From assembly GCF_002002725.1 (NCBI RefSeq), contig NZ_MUNW01000033.1:1-64000 (forward strand): a stretch of 64,000 bases of DNA, in the 5' to 3' direction. A program made the position numbers and the translations under genes. Shown one piece after another: positions 36,302 to 45,866 of the stretch (positions are counted from its first letter, which is position 1; each line of letters starts with the position of its first letter). The notes beneath the pieces were generated by a model, which was not told the DNA's origin, did not search any database, and saw nothing but the letters and a program-made list of their open reading frames with translations. The stretch comes from Sinorhizobium sp. A49. Lineage in GTDB: Bacteria; Pseudomonadota; Alphaproteobacteria; Rhizobiales; Rhizobiaceae.

Positions 36302-37138
36302 ATGAGCAATTCATACGACCCTTCGAAAGAAGGCGCCCAGATGTCGTTCAAGGGACGCATGTCCTACAGCGACTACCTGATGCTGGAAAAGGTGCTAGAC
36401 GCACAGGAGCCGCTGTCGAAGGCGCATGACGAGATGCTGTTCATCATCCAGCATCAGACGTCGGAGCTCTGGATGAAGCTTGCGCTTCACGAGATCAACG
36501 CGGCCGTCCGCTCGATCCGGCAAGATCGGCTGGAGCCCGCCTTCAAGATGCTGACGCGCGTGGCGCGCATCTTCGAACAGCTCAACAGCGCCTGGGACGT
36601 GCTTCGCACGATGACACCCAGCGAATACACCCAGTTTCGCGAGTCCCTTGGGCAGTCCTCCGGCTTCCAGTCGTGGCAATACCGGGCAATCGAGTTTCTC
36701 GCCGGCAATCGCAACGTCGCCATGCTCGGGCCGCATGCGCACCGACCCGACATCATGGAAAAGCTGGAAGCGATCCTTGCCGCACCATCGCTCTATGACG
36801 AGGCGATCCGGCTCCTGTCCCGCAAGGGGTTCGACGTCGGAGAGGAAGCGGTGAGGACCGACTGGAGCGAAACGCGCACGGAGAGCGACAAGGTTTTTGC
36901 CGCCTGGCAGATCGTCTACCGCGATCCGGAGCGCTACTGGATGCTCTATGAGCTCGCCGAGAAGCTGGTGGATTTCGAAGACTATTTCCGCCGCTGGCGT
37001 TTCAACCATGTGACCACGGTCGAGCGCATCATCGGCATGAAACGCGGAACCGGGGGAACATCCGGCGCGTCCTATCTTAGAAAGATGCTCGAAGTCGAAC
37101 TCTTCCCCGAGCTCTGGCATGTGCGCACCGGTCTCTGA
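36302..37138 (+). CDS. kynA: Tryptophan 2,3-dioxygenase
   Basis: This 278-residue haem dioxygenase of normal family length has [14 protein letters not shown] with active-site His51, the axial haem ligand His236 in [17 protein letters not shown] and the substrate/ammonium-binding loop [12 protein letters not shown]. It opens the indole ring of L-tryptophan with O2 to N-formyl-L-kynurenine. It starts 3 bp after the CoA-ligase stop, so it is in the same operon, an unusual direct linkage of the first Trp step with anthranilate activation. Confidence 0.97.
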   Translation: MSNSYDPSKEGAQMSFKGRMSYSDYLMLEKVLDAQEPLSKAHDEMLFIIQHQTSELWMKLALHEINAAVRSIRQDRLEPAFKMLTRVARIFEQLNSAWDVLRTMTPSEYTQFRESLGQSSGFQSWQYRAIEFLAGNRNVAMLGPHAHRPDIMEKLEAILAAPSLYDEAIRLLSRKGFDVGEEAVRTDWSETRTESDKVFAAWQIVYRDPERYWMLYELAEKLVDFEDYFRRWRFNHVTTVERIIGMKRGTGGTSGASYLRKMLEVELFPELWHVRTGL

Positions 37139-37180
37139 TAGAACACAATCTAAGAGGGAATCCACAAGGAGGAGAACAGC

Positions 37181-38320
37181 ATGAACCGCATTCTGGCAGC
37201 GAGCGTATTTGGCCTTTCGCTTGCGACATCGAGCCTTGCCTACGCCGAACCGGTAAAAATCGGCGTCATCACCACGCTTTCGGGCGGCGGCGCCGGTCTC
37301 GGCATCGACATGCGTGATGCCTTCACGCTGGCGATGAAGCAATCGGGCAACAAGGACATGGAGCTGGTGATCGAGGACGATGCCCAGAAGCCGGAACTTG
37401 CGGTGCAGATCGCCGAGAAGATGATCCAGGGCGACAAGGTCGACCTCATGACGGGCATCATCTGGTCGAACCTTGCCATGGCCGTCGTTCCGAACACGGT
37501 CGCGCAGGACGTGATCTATCTTTCGCCCAACGCCGGCCCCTCGGCGCTCGCCGGTGCGAACTGCAATCCGAACTATTTCAACGTCGCCTACCAGAATGAC
37601 AATTTCCACGAGGCGATGGGCCAATACGCCAACAAGGATTACAAGAACGCCTTTATCCTGGCGCCGAACTATCCGGCTGGAAAGGATGCGCTGACCGGCT
37701 TCAAGCGCTATTACAAGGGGGCCCTTGCCGGGGAGATCTACACGCAGGTCGGCCAGACCGACTATGCCGCCGAAATCGCGCAGATCCGCGCCTCGGGCGC
37801 AGATTCCGTCTATTTCTTCCTGCCCGGCGGCATGGGTATCGCCTTCATGAAGCAATATGCCCAGTCGGGCGTCGGCATCCCGGTCACGGGTCCCGGTTTC
37901 TCCTTCAGCCAGGACGTTCTGCCGGCGATCGGCGATGCGGCGATCGGCGTCAAGAACTCCGCGACCTGGTCAAAGGACCTCGACAACGAAGCCAACAAGA
38001 CGTTCGTCGAAGCCTTCAAGGCCGAATACAAGCGCCTGCCGTCGATCTATGCGGCGCAGAGCTGGGATACGGCAAACCTGATCCTTGCGGCCCTGTCGAA
38101 GGCTGATGTCAAGGACAAGGACGCTTTCCGCGCAGCCCTCAAGGCGGCGGACTTCAAGTCCGTTCGCGGCGAGTTCGCGTTCAACAACAACAACCACCCG
38201 ATCCAGAACGTCTATATTCGCGAGGTGGTGAAGGAAGATGATGGCGTGCTGACCAACAAGATCATCGCGACTGCCTTCGAGCACCACAAGGACGCCTACG
38301 CCGAGAAGTGCGGGATGTAA
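37181..38320 (+). CDS. Branched-chain-amino-acid-type ABC transporter substrate-binding protein (LivK-like)
   Basis: This 379-residue periplasmic protein has a signal peptide (MNRILAASVFGLSLATSSLAYA) and Peripla_BP_6 fold (KIGVITTLSGGGAGLGIDMRDAF, DDAQKPELAVQIAEKMI). A strong AGGAGGAGAAC precedes ATG 37181. It is 42 bp downstream of kynA and starts the five-gene liv-like transporter. Relatives in aromatic catabolism clusters bind aromatic acids, so kynurenine, anthranilate or related aromatics are likely ligands (inference). Confidence 0.92.
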   Translation: MNRILAASVFGLSLATSSLAYAEPVKIGVITTLSGGGAGLGIDMRDAFTLAMKQSGNKDMELVIEDDAQKPELAVQIAEKMIQGDKVDLMTGIIWSNLAMAVVPNTVAQDVIYLSPNAGPSALAGANCNPNYFNVAYQNDNFHEAMGQYANKDYKNAFILAPNYPAGKDALTGFKRYYKGALAGEIYTQVGQTDYAAEIAQIRASGADSVYFFLPGGMGIAFMKQYAQSGVGIPVTGPGFSFSQDVLPAIGDAAIGVKNSATWSKDLDNEANKTFVEAFKAEYKRLPSIYAAQSWDTANLILAALSKADVKDKDAFRAALKAADFKSVRGEFAFNNNNHPIQNVYIREVVKEDDGVLTNKIIATAFEHHKDAYAEKCGM

Positions 38321-38380
38321 GACTTGCACCCATCGTCGCCTGGATGCTCGGCCGCGGGGCCGACGTCCGGGCGATGGTCC

Positions 38381-39334
38381 ATGCAACCCTGGCACCAAGC
38401 TCGGACCTGTTTCTTGTTCACCACACTCCTGATCGAACAACTGCTCAACGGGCTCCAGCTCGGTGTGATGCTGTTTCTGATGGCCGCGGGCCTCACCCTG
38501 ATTTTCGGGGTCATGGGACTCATCAATCTTGCCCATGGCTCGCTCTACATGATCGGCGCCTTTGCCTGCGCCACCGTCGCTGCCGCCACCGGCTCGTTCT
38601 GGATCGGCCTGATCGCCAGCCTTGCGGCGGCAGCCGGCGTTGGAGCGATCATCGAGGTCGCCGTCATTCGCAGGCTCTATGACCGCGATCATCTCGATCA
38701 GGTGCTCGCCACCTTCGCGCTGATCCTGATCCTTTCTGAAGGCGCGCGCTGGCTGTTCGGTTCGTTCCCACTCTATCTCGACATCCCGCCTCAGCTTCAG
38801 GGCGCGGTCGCGTTGCCGGGAGGCGGCCAGTACCAGCTCTATCGGCTGGCGATCATCGGTGTCGGTGTCGCGGTGGCTGCAGGCCTCTATCTGCTGATTT
38901 CCAGGACCCGGCTCGGTATGCGCATCCGCGCCGGCGAGTCCGACCGCGAAATGATCGGGGCGCTCGGCGTTGACATCGGCACGCTTTATACGGTGGTCTT
39001 CGCGCTCGGCGCAGCACTCGCAGGCCTTGCCGGCGCCCTCGTCGGCGCGCTGCAGTCGGTCCAGGTCGGCATGGGCGAACCGGTCCTCATTCTTGCCTTC
39101 GTCGTCATCGTCATCGGCGGCATCGGTTCCATCAAAGGCGCGCTCGTCGGCGCAGTGATCGTCGGGGTCGTCGACACGATGGGGCGCTTCCTGCTTCCAT
39201 CCCTGCTCGCATTGACCATGCCCGCGTCGCAGGCGACCACCATCGGTGCGGCACTCGCCTCGATGCTGATCTATGTCGTCATGGCCCTCATCCTTGCCTT
39301 CCGGCCGAGCGGCCTGTTTTCGGCGCAGTCGTGA
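38381..39334 (+). CDS. Branched-chain-amino-acid-type ABC permease (LivH-like)
   Basis: This permease of about 317 residues has the LivH signatures IEQLLNGLQLGVMLFLMAAGLTLIFGVMGLINLAHGSLYM and ALGVDIGTLYTVVFALGAALAGLAGALVGAL. The start is uncertain: ATG 38381 and TTG 38414 (starting FTTLLIEQLLNG, closer to family length) are both possible, and the frame is open back to 38324. It forms the channel with the LivM-like protein. Confidence 0.9.
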   Translation: MQPWHQARTCFLFTTLLIEQLLNGLQLGVMLFLMAAGLTLIFGVMGLINLAHGSLYMIGAFACATVAAATGSFWIGLIASLAAAAGVGAIIEVAVIRRLYDRDHLDQVLATFALILILSEGARWLFGSFPLYLDIPPQLQGAVALPGGGQYQLYRLAIIGVGVAVAAGLYLLISRTRLGMRIRAGESDREMIGALGVDIGTLYTVVFALGAALAGLAGALVGALQSVQVGMGEPVLILAFVVIVIGGIGSIKGALVGAVIVGVVDTMGRFLLPSLLALTMPASQATTIGAALASMLIYVVMALILAFRPSGLFSAQS

Positions 39335-39341
39335 GGTGCCT

Positions 39342-40313
39342 ATGAGCCGCGAGACCGCAGTCAACCTCCTGCTTGCCCTTCTGCTTCTCGGCGCGCCGCT
39401 TATGGCCGCCGGCATGGGCGAGCCCTTTTACGTGACGCTTGCGACCCGCGTCGTCGTGCTCGCGCTCGCCGCCGTCGGCCTCAACCTGGCGCTCGGGCTC
39501 GGCGGCCTCTTGTCCTTTGGCCACGCTGCCTTCTTCGGCCTCGGCGGCTATGTCGCTGGCATTCTGGCGACCCACGCCTTCAATGCCGAACCGCTGTTCG
39601 CCGATATCCCCGGCACAACCTCGATGCCGCTCATCTGGATAACGGCCGTTGCGGTTGCCGGTCTCGTCGCATTGCCGATCGGCGCGATCAGCCTGCGCAC
39701 ATCAGGCGTCTATTTCATCATGATCACGCTCGCCTTCGCGCAGATGATCTATTACTTCGCCATCTCGTGGCCGGCCTATGGTGGCGAGGACGGCCTGTCG
39801 CTGTCGATGCGCAACGCCTTCCCCGGGGTCAACACCGCCAAGCCCCTGCCCTATTTCCTGATCTGTTATGCGGCCCTCATGGCAATGCTTGTCCTGTTCC
39901 ACCGCGTCGAGGGCTCACGCTTCGGCAGTGCTTTGCAGGCGGCGCGCCAGAACGGAACGCGCCTTGCCGCCGTCGGCATCGCGCCCTTCAATATTCGCCT
40001 CGTCGCCTTTGCCGTCTCCGCCATGATCACCGGCTTTGCCGGTGCACTCTATGCCGACCTCAATCGCTTCGTCGGCCCGTCAATGCTCTCCTGGCACATG
40101 TCGGGCGAACTGATCGTGCTCATCATCCTCGGCGGCAAGGGACGGCTGTTCGGGCCGGTCGCCGGCGCCATGATCTTCGTGTTCTTCGAATACGTGCTCG
40201 GCGGCATCACCGAGCGTTGGCAATTCTTCCTTGGTCTCATCCTGCTCGGCATCGTGCTCTTTGCCCGCGGTGGATTGCTCGGACTGCTTTCTGGAAAGCC
40301 GCGTCATGTCTGA
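39342..40313 (+). CDS. Branched-chain-amino-acid-type ABC permease (LivM-like)
   Basis: This 323-residue permease has the LivM hallmarks GLNLALGLGGLLSFGHAAFFGLGGYVAG (about 45-72), RTSGVYFIMITLAFAQMIYY and FAGALYADLNRFVGP. ATG 39342 follows GTGAGGTGCCT, 7 bp after the LivH-like stop. Its 3' end overlaps the LivG-like gene by 8 bp. Confidence 0.93.
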   Translation: MSRETAVNLLLALLLLGAPLMAAGMGEPFYVTLATRVVVLALAAVGLNLALGLGGLLSFGHAAFFGLGGYVAGILATHAFNAEPLFADIPGTTSMPLIWITAVAVAGLVALPIGAISLRTSGVYFIMITLAFAQMIYYFAISWPAYGGEDGLSLSMRNAFPGVNTAKPLPYFLICYAALMAMLVLFHRVEGSRFGSALQAARQNGTRLAAVGIAPFNIRLVAFAVSAMITGFAGALYADLNRFVGPSMLSWHMSGELIVLIILGGKGRLFGPVAGAMIFVFFEYVLGGITERWQFFLGLILLGIVLFARGGLLGLLSGKPRHV

Positions 40314-41055
40314 GCCAGTCCTCGAAATCCGCGATCTCCGAAAATCTTTCGGCGCACTGAAGGCGACCGACGGCGTCAGCCTCGAGCTTCGGCCTGGGCA
40401 GATCCATGCCCTGATCGGCCCGAATGGCGCCGGAAAGAGCACCCTCATCCACCAGATCGCCGGCTCGCTCAAAGCCGACAGCGGCACGATCCGGTTTCGC
40501 GGTCGCGATATCGGTGGGCTGGACATGGCAGCCCGTGCCCGGCTTGGTCTTGCCCGCAGCTTCCAGATTTCCTCGCTCGCGCAGGAGTTCTCGGCCCTTC
40601 GCAACGTCATGCTGGCGGTGCAGGCCAGGCAAGGCAGCAGCTTCCGCTTCTTTCGCCAGGTCACCCACGACAAGGCCCTGATCGAGCCGGCGATGGCAAT
40701 GCTGGAGCGGGTCGAGCTTGCAGCCCGTGCCCACGTGCCGGCAGCCGAACTCTCGCATGGCGAACGCCGGCAGCTGGAGATCGCCATAGCCCTGGCGCTT
40801 TCGCCGAGGGCCTTTCTGTTCGACGAACCGATGGCCGGCATGGGACCGGAGGGTTCCAAGCGGCTGACGTCCTTCCTCGACGGCTTGCGCCACGAAGCGC
40901 CGATGCTGCTCGTTGAACACGACATGGATGCGGTCTTTGCGCTCGCGGACCGGGTATCCGTGCTCGTCTACGGCCGCATTATCGCGAGCGGCACCGTCGA
41001 TGAAATCCGCAGCGATCCCGACGTTCGCCGGGCCTATCTTGGAGAAACCGCGTGA
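40306..41055 (+). CDS. Branched-chain-amino-acid-type ABC ATP-binding protein (LivG-like)
   Basis: This 249-residue ATPase has Walker A GPNGAGKST (about 38-46), the LivG-specific ARSFQISSLAQEFSALRNV region, signature LSHGERRQLEIAIAL, Walker B AFLFDEPMAGMG and the H-loop LLVEHDMDAVF. It overlaps the LivM-like and LivF-like genes at its two ends. The signature has SHGE instead of SGGQ/E, as many LivG proteins do. Confidence 0.94.
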   Translation: MSEPVLEIRDLRKSFGALKATDGVSLELRPGQIHALIGPNGAGKSTLIHQIAGSLKADSGTIRFRGRDIGGLDMAARARLGLARSFQISSLAQEFSALRNVMLAVQARQGSSFRFFRQVTHDKALIEPAMAMLERVELAARAHVPAAELSHGERRQLEIAIALALSPRAFLFDEPMAGMGPEGSKRLTSFLDGLRHEAPMLLVEHDMDAVFALADRVSVLVYGRIIASGTVDEIRSDPDVRRAYLGETA

Positions 41056-41738
41056 CCCTCCTCGAACTGAAAGGCCTCGAGACGTTCTACGGCGCTTCCC
41101 AGGCGCTCTTCGGCGTCGATCTGGATGTACGGGAGGGCGAGGTGGTCGCCCTCATGGGTCGCAACGGCATGGGCAAGACGACGACAATCAACTCGATCCT
41201 CGGTCTCGTGCGCCCGCGCTCGGGCACGGTCACCTTCGCCGGCAAGACGATCTTCGGCATGCGGTCGCATCGCATTGCCAGGCTCGGCCTTGGCTTGGTC
41301 CCGGAAGGACGGCGCTGTTTTCCCAACCTGACCGTCATGGAAAATCTCGTTGCCACCGCTCGCGGGACGGAGTGGACCTTGGAGAAGGTCGTCGCACTTT
41401 TCCCAAGACTGGGAGAACGCCGCGACCAATACGCCAACACGCTTTCGGGCGGCGAACAGCAGATGCTTGCCATCGGCCGCGCGCTGATGACCAATCCCAG
41501 CCTGCTCATTCTCGACGAGGCAACCGAGGGGCTGGCGCCGGTGATCCGACAGGACATCTGGTCGGCGATCCGCACGCTCAAGGCGGCGGGACAATCGATC
41601 CTCGTCGTCGACAAGACGCTTTCGGAGCTGTTACCCGTCGCCGACCGCTGCTTCGTGCTGGAAAAGGGTGCCACGGTGTTCGAGGGGCCTCCGGCGGCAC
41701 TGACATCGACGCTTCAGGATCGCTACCTCGGTGTCTGA
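41052..41738 (+). CDS. Branched-chain-amino-acid-type ABC ATP-binding protein (LivF-like)
   Basis: This 228-residue ATPase has Walker A GRNGMGKTT, the LivF-typical LGLVPEGRRCFPNLTVMENL, signature LSGGEQQMLAIGRALM and Walker B LLILDEATEGLAP. The GTG start overlaps the LivG-like stop by four bases. It is the last gene of the rightward operon beginning at 34634 and converges with the PLP-enzyme gene with only 9 bp between stops. Confidence 0.94.
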   Translation: MTLLELKGLETFYGASQALFGVDLDVREGEVVALMGRNGMGKTTTINSILGLVRPRSGTVTFAGKTIFGMRSHRIARLGLGLVPEGRRCFPNLTVMENLVATARGTEWTLEKVVALFPRLGERRDQYANTLSGGEQQMLAIGRALMTNPSLLILDEATEGLAPVIRQDIWSAIRTLKAAGQSILVVDKTLSELLPVADRCFVLEKGATVFEGPPAALTSTLQDRYLGV

Positions 41739-41747
41739 GCTTGCCGT

Positions 41748-42716
41748 TCAGGCCGAAGGAATACCGCCGCCAAGCACCACAGAATAGGCAGCCGCATCGA
41801 TGTTGCCGCCCGAGATCACACAGACGATGTTCCCTTTGAGATCCGGTCGCGAGATCGCGGCGGCGAGCGACGCAGCCCCCGCACCTTCGGCGACGATCTT
41901 CGCCTTCCTGAAGAGCAACCGCATTGCATCGGTCACCTGGGCCGGGCTGACGGCGATGGCGCCGTCGATCAACTCCCGTGCGACCGGCCAAAGCTGCGGC
42001 ACCAAAGATGGAGCGCCGATGCTCTTGATGAAGGACGGACGGGTTTCGATCGTCACGATCCGCCCGGCCTCAAGGGCAGCGCATACCGGGGCGGCGCTGT
42101 CGTCTTCGACCGCAAAGACACGGCAACGGTCGGACGTGACCTTGACGGCGCTGGCGACCCCGGTGGTCATGCTGCCGCCACCAAAGGGCGTGAGCACCAG
42201 ATCGACATCGGGCAGCTCCTCGACGATCTCCATGCCGATGGAGCCGTTTCCGGCCAGCACCGCCTGATCGGTTACCGGATTGATCAGCAATTCCGGCGCA
42301 TCCGGTCGGTCCGCACCGACAATATAGTCCCACCAGGTCTCTGCGCTCACGAAGCGCACCTCGCCACCGAGCTCGCGCACGCCGTCGATCTTGGTCTGCG
42401 GCGCGCCGCGATACATGTACGCAACCATCGGAACGCCGATGAGGCGTGCGGCCCACGCCATGCCGTAGGCCATGTTGCCGGAGCTTGTGACCGCCACGCC
42501 ATGTCGCAAAACGGTGGGATCACGCGAAAGCACGGCGTTCAGTGCCGGGCGCAGCTTGAAAGCGCCGATCGGAGAAAGGGTCTCCAGCTTCAGGAAAATC
42601 TGCCGGTCGGTTAACCCGAGGTCGAGCCTGACCAAGGGCGTGCGCGCGACGTGGGGAGCGATGCGCTCACGCGCTTGCGCGATTTCGTCCGGTGTCGGGC
42701 GGCGTGGCGCGATCAT
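41748..42716 (-). CDS. Threonine/serine dehydratase-like PLP enzyme (fold type II)
   Basis: This 322-residue protein of the serine/threonine dehydratase-racemase family has its PLP lysine in IGAFKLRPA (Lys54), an asparagine loop SSGNMAYGMA (usually SAGNHAQG), a glycine-rich phosphate loop TPFGGGSMTTG and C-terminal VISGGNID. The altered SSGNMAYG loop suggests a substrate other than threonine. Its gene is 113 bp downstream of kynU on the same strand, in the TrpXYZ-kynU operon. It might use the alanine or another amino acid released nearby, but no step of the pathway plainly needs it. Confidence 0.83.
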   Translation of the reverse strand: MIAPRRPTPDEIAQARERIAPHVARTPLVRLDLGLTDRQIFLKLETLSPIGAFKLRPALNAVLSRDPTVLRHGVAVTSSGNMAYGMAWAARLIGVPMVAYMYRGAPQTKIDGVRELGGEVRFVSAETWWDYIVGADRPDAPELLINPVTDQAVLAGNGSIGMEIVEELPDVDLVLTPFGGGSMTTGVASAVKVTSDRCRVFAVEDDSAAPVCAALEAGRIVTIETRPSFIKSIGAPSLVPQLWPVARELIDGAIAVSPAQVTDAMRLLFRKAKIVAEGAGAASLAAAISRPDLKGNIVCVISGGNIDAAAYSVVLGGGIPSA

Positions 42717-42829
42717 TGTGGACGTCTCCTGTTACGGCACCCCGACGCTCAGTCACGCCGTGTGCGACCCGCAAAACTGACAATGGATCTCAGGCAGCAG
42801 ACCGCCCGCGACCTTCGAAAACATCGAGA

Positions 42830-44077
42830 TCAGGTCACGGCGGCGCGAACGGCAAAACGCGCATCCTGCCACGAACCGGTGCGCAGGATGTCTTCGAGGA
42901 CGGCCACCGCCCGCCAGACGTCGGCATAGCTGACGTAGAGCGGTGTGAAGCCGAACCGCATCGTCGTCGGGGCCCGAAAATCGCCGATGACGCCGCGGGC
43001 AATGAGCGCCTGCATGATCTCGTAGCTGTTCGGATGGCTGAACGAAACCTGGCTCCCCCGCTTGGCCCCGTTGCGCGGGCTTTCAAGCTCGAGGCCGTAG
43101 ACACCGCATTTCGCTTCGACGAGCGTGATGAAGAGATCCGTGAGCCGGATGCTCTTCTCGCGCAGCTGCGCCATGTCGACCGTGTCCCAGATGTCGAGCG
43201 CGCCTTTCAGCGCACGCAGCGACAGGATCGGTTGCGTACCGCACAGGAAGCGGCGGATCCCCTCGCCGGCGGCATAGTGCTTCTCGAAGGCAAAGGGACG
43301 GGCATGTCCCCACCAGCCGCTGAGTGGTTGGCGGATATCGCCGTGGTGGCGCGTCGCGGCGTAGATGAAGGCGGGCGCGCCGGGGCCGCCGTTCAGATAT
43401 TTGTAGCTGCAGCCGACGGCGAAATCGACATTGGCGCCGTCGAGATCGACCGGCAGGGCGCCGGCCGTGTGGCAGAGATCCCAGATGACCAGCGCGCCGT
43501 GCTCATGCGCCTTGCGCGTCAGCGCCGCCATGTCGCGCAGTTCGCCGGACTTGTAGTTGACATGGTTGACCAGAACCACGGCAACGTCACCGTCGATCAG
43601 ATCCTCGATTTCGGGTGCATCGACCCCTTCGAGGCGCAGCGAGGCGCCGGGTCGCGTCGAAACCACGCCCTCGGCCATGTAGAGATCGGTCGGGAAGCTT
43701 CCGCCTTCGCTGACGATCACGGAGCGGTCAGGCCGCAGCGCCATGGCGGCATGCAGGGTCTTGTAGATATTGATCGACGTGGTGTCGCAAACGACGGTCT
43801 GGCCGGCGGCAGCCCCGATCAGCCGTCCGACCCGATCGCCGAGGACAAGCGGCATGTCGAACCAGCCGGCCGTGTTCCAGCTGCGAATGAGATCCTGTCC
43901 CCATTCCTCGGTTGCGGCCTTGCGAAGCTCTTCGAAGGCAGCAGTCGACGCAACGCCGAGCGAGTTGCCGTCGAGATAGATGAGGCCAGGCGGCAGGATG
44001 AAGCGGTCGCGCATCGGGCGCAGCACGTCGGCCGCGTCCATAGCCTCGATCGCTGCAAGATCAGGAACAGCACTCAT
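42830..44077 (-). CDS. kynU: Kynureninase
   Basis: This 415-residue PLP fold-type I enzyme of normal length has an N-terminal IYLDGNSLG, DTTSINIYKTLHAA, VIWDLCHTAGALPVDL and the Schiff-base Lys226 in VGCSYKYLNGGPGAPAF, all diagnostic for kynureninase. It splits L-kynurenine into anthranilate and L-alanine. It lies downstream of the three-gene transporter (44093-46850) with 15 bp spacing, so uptake and cleavage are co-transcribed. It supplies the substrate for the CoA ligase at 34634. Confidence 0.96.
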   Translation of the reverse strand: MSAVPDLAAIEAMDAADVLRPMRDRFILPPGLIYLDGNSLGVASTAAFEELRKAATEEWGQDLIRSWNTAGWFDMPLVLGDRVGRLIGAAAGQTVVCDTTSINIYKTLHAAMALRPDRSVIVSEGGSFPTDLYMAEGVVSTRPGASLRLEGVDAPEIEDLIDGDVAVVLVNHVNYKSGELRDMAALTRKAHEHGALVIWDLCHTAGALPVDLDGANVDFAVGCSYKYLNGGPGAPAFIYAATRHHGDIRQPLSGWWGHARPFAFEKHYAAGEGIRRFLCGTQPILSLRALKGALDIWDTVDMAQLREKSIRLTDLFITLVEAKCGVYGLELESPRNGAKRGSQVSFSHPNSYEIMQALIARGVIGDFRAPTTMRFGFTPLYVSYADVWRAVAVLEDILRTGSWQDARFAVRAAVT

Positions 44078-44092
44078 GAAAACGGTCCTTGT

Positions 44093-45016
44093 TTATTCGC
44101 GTACGGTTTCGCGGGCGGGCGCAGGCCCGCGGCTTCGCTTGAGGCTCGGAAGAGCCAGCATGGCCAGAACGAACAGGCCCGTCGCAAGCTTCAGATCCGG
44201 CGGCGGCATGCCGGCGGCCAGGCAGAGCGAAACGAGCTGATAGTAGACGACCGCACCGACAAACGGAGCGGCGAGCTGGCGCAGCACGCTTTGCTTGCCG
44301 ACAATCGCTTCGCCGATCATCAGCGCTGCCAGCCCGTTAATCAGGATGCCGAGCCCCATGTTGACGTCGGCAAAGCCTTGCGACTGCACCATCAGCGCGC
44401 CGCCGGCCGCCGAGAATGCGCCAGCGAGCCCGACGCCGCCGATGGTCGCCATCCACACATTGATGCCCTGGGCTTCTGCCATATCCGGGTTGGCGCCGAC
44501 GGCGCGGATCGCCGTTCCCTTTTCCGTCCGGAAGAAATGATAGAGCAGGACGAAGACGACGAGCGCGATGAGGCCTGCCACGACGATCTTGCTTGCCGGG
44601 AAGCCCGGTTGCAGCCCCGGCACCCAGTCGAAGACTGTCGGCGCACCGAAGACCGAGATGTTCGAGCGACCCATGATGCGCAGGTTGATCGAATAGAGCA
44701 TCGTCATCATCAGGATGCCGGCGAGCAGGGTGTGAATTCGGAAGCGCAGGTGAATAAAAGCCGTGCAGCAACCGGCGAGGAAGCCGGCCAACAGCGCAAT
44801 GGCAATCGCGGCCAAGGGCGACATGCCGGCCGCCATCAGAACGCCGCAGACGCAGCCGCCGAGCGGAAAAGCGCCTTCGCTCGTCAGATCGGGAAAGCTC
44901 AGCATGCGGAACGGGATCATGATCCCCAAGACCACGAAGGCGAGGATCAGGCTTTGCGCCAGCGTGACGGGTACGAGCGAGACAAAGCTCGAGAGGGTGT
45001 TTTGAATGATATCCAT
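44093..45016 (-). CDS. ABC transporter permease of the TrpXYZ type
   Basis: This 307-residue membrane protein of the BPD_transp_2 family has about eight helices and shows FRMLSFPDLTSEGAFPLGGCVCG, HTLLAGILMMTMLYSINLRIMG and AEAQGINVWMATIGGVGLAGAFSAAGGALMVQ. These occur in the permeases paired with ABC_sub_bind proteins, a family that includes streptococcal tryptophan importers. With kynU next to it, tryptophan, kynurenine or another aromatic is the likely cargo. It lies 5 bp from the ATPase gene. Confidence 0.87.
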   Translation of the reverse strand: MDIIQNTLSSFVSLVPVTLAQSLILAFVVLGIMIPFRMLSFPDLTSEGAFPLGGCVCGVLMAAGMSPLAAIAIALLAGFLAGCCTAFIHLRFRIHTLLAGILMMTMLYSINLRIMGRSNISVFGAPTVFDWVPGLQPGFPASKIVVAGLIALVVFVLLYHFFRTEKGTAIRAVGANPDMAEAQGINVWMATIGGVGLAGAFSAAGGALMVQSQGFADVNMGLGILINGLAALMIGEAIVGKQSVLRQLAAPFVGAVVYYQLVSLCLAAGMPPPDLKLATGLFVLAMLALPSLKRSRGPAPARETVRE

Positions 45017-45021
45017 GATCG

Positions 45022-45801
45022 TCAGCTCGCCAGGAACATGCGGTCGGTTTTGACGGAGAAATGGCCGATCAGGTCCGGCACCGTCGTCTGGGCCTTGTCC
45101 TTGCCGTCGATCTCCAGGCGAACGCGTCCTGCATCGAGCATGACGACCTTGTGGCCGAAATCCACGGCGTGCTGCATGTTGTGCGTCACCATCAATGTGG
45201 TCAGCTTCAGGGCTTCCACCGCGCGGATCGTTGCCCGCATGACGATATCGGCTGTGCGCGGGTCAAGCGCCGCCGTGTGTTCGTCGAGCAGCAGCAGTTC
45301 CGGCTTCCCGCCGACCGCCATGATCAACGACAGCGATTGCCGCTGGCCGCCCGACAGCAGTTCCACCCGGGTGTCGAGACGGTTTTCCAGGCCGAGGCCG
45401 AGCAGAGACAGCCGCTCCTTGTAGGACGCGAGCCGCGTCGCATTCAGGCCGCGGCGGAGCGTGCGTTTGTTGCTGCGCAGGTCGGCGAGTAACATGTTTT
45501 CCGCCACCGTCATGCTGGCCGCGGTACCGCGCATCGGGTCCTGGAAAACGCGTGCAAGCCGCATGGCGCGCTTGTGGACGGGCGTCGCCGTCACATCGTC
45601 GCCATTGATGACGATCTGGCCGGAGTCGAGCACGAGTGCCCCAGAGATGGCATTGAGCATGCTGCTCTTGCCAGCGCCGTTCGAACCGATGACGACGCCG
45701 AATTCGCCCGTTGCAAGGCGGAGGCTGAGGCCGTCGAGCGCGACCTTTTCGTCTGCCTGCCCCTTGTAGAAGACCTTGCGGGCCGATCTGATTTCCAGCA
45801 T
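45022..45801 (-). CDS. ABC transporter ATP-binding protein of the TrpXYZ type
   Basis: This 259-residue ATPase has Walker A GSNGAGKSS (about 37-45), Q-loop VFQDPMRGTAASMTVAEN, signature LSGGQRQSLSLIMAV, Walker B LLLLDEHTAALDP (His instead of Pro after DE, typical of this transporter subfamily) and VTHNMQHAVDFG. ATG 45799-45801 is preceded by GGGGGGAG; an ATG 18 bases earlier (45819) lacks one. Confidence 0.9.
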   Translation of the reverse strand: MLEIRSARKVFYKGQADEKVALDGLSLRLATGEFGVVIGSNGAGKSSMLNAISGALVLDSGQIVINGDDVTATPVHKRAMRLARVFQDPMRGTAASMTVAENMLLADLRSNKRTLRRGLNATRLASYKERLSLLGLGLENRLDTRVELLSGGQRQSLSLIMAVGGKPELLLLDEHTAALDPRTADIVMRATIRAVEALKLTTLMVTHNMQHAVDFGHKVVMLDAGRVRLEIDGKDKAQTTVPDLIGHFSVKTDRMFLAS

Positions 45802-45866
45802 TGGCTCCCCCCTAACCATGAAGTGACGGCGCTCTTGGCGCCGCCACTATTGAGACCAACTGGAAA

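Noticed and set aside
36395-37855. A 486-codon open frame on the minus strand
   Set aside because: Antisense to kynA and the LivK-like gene; no motifs.
42692-45424. A 910-codon open frame on the plus strand
   Set aside because: It is antisense to kynU and the TrpXYZ-type genes, all of which have clear family motifs; long antisense frames are expected in GC-rich DNA with third-position bias.
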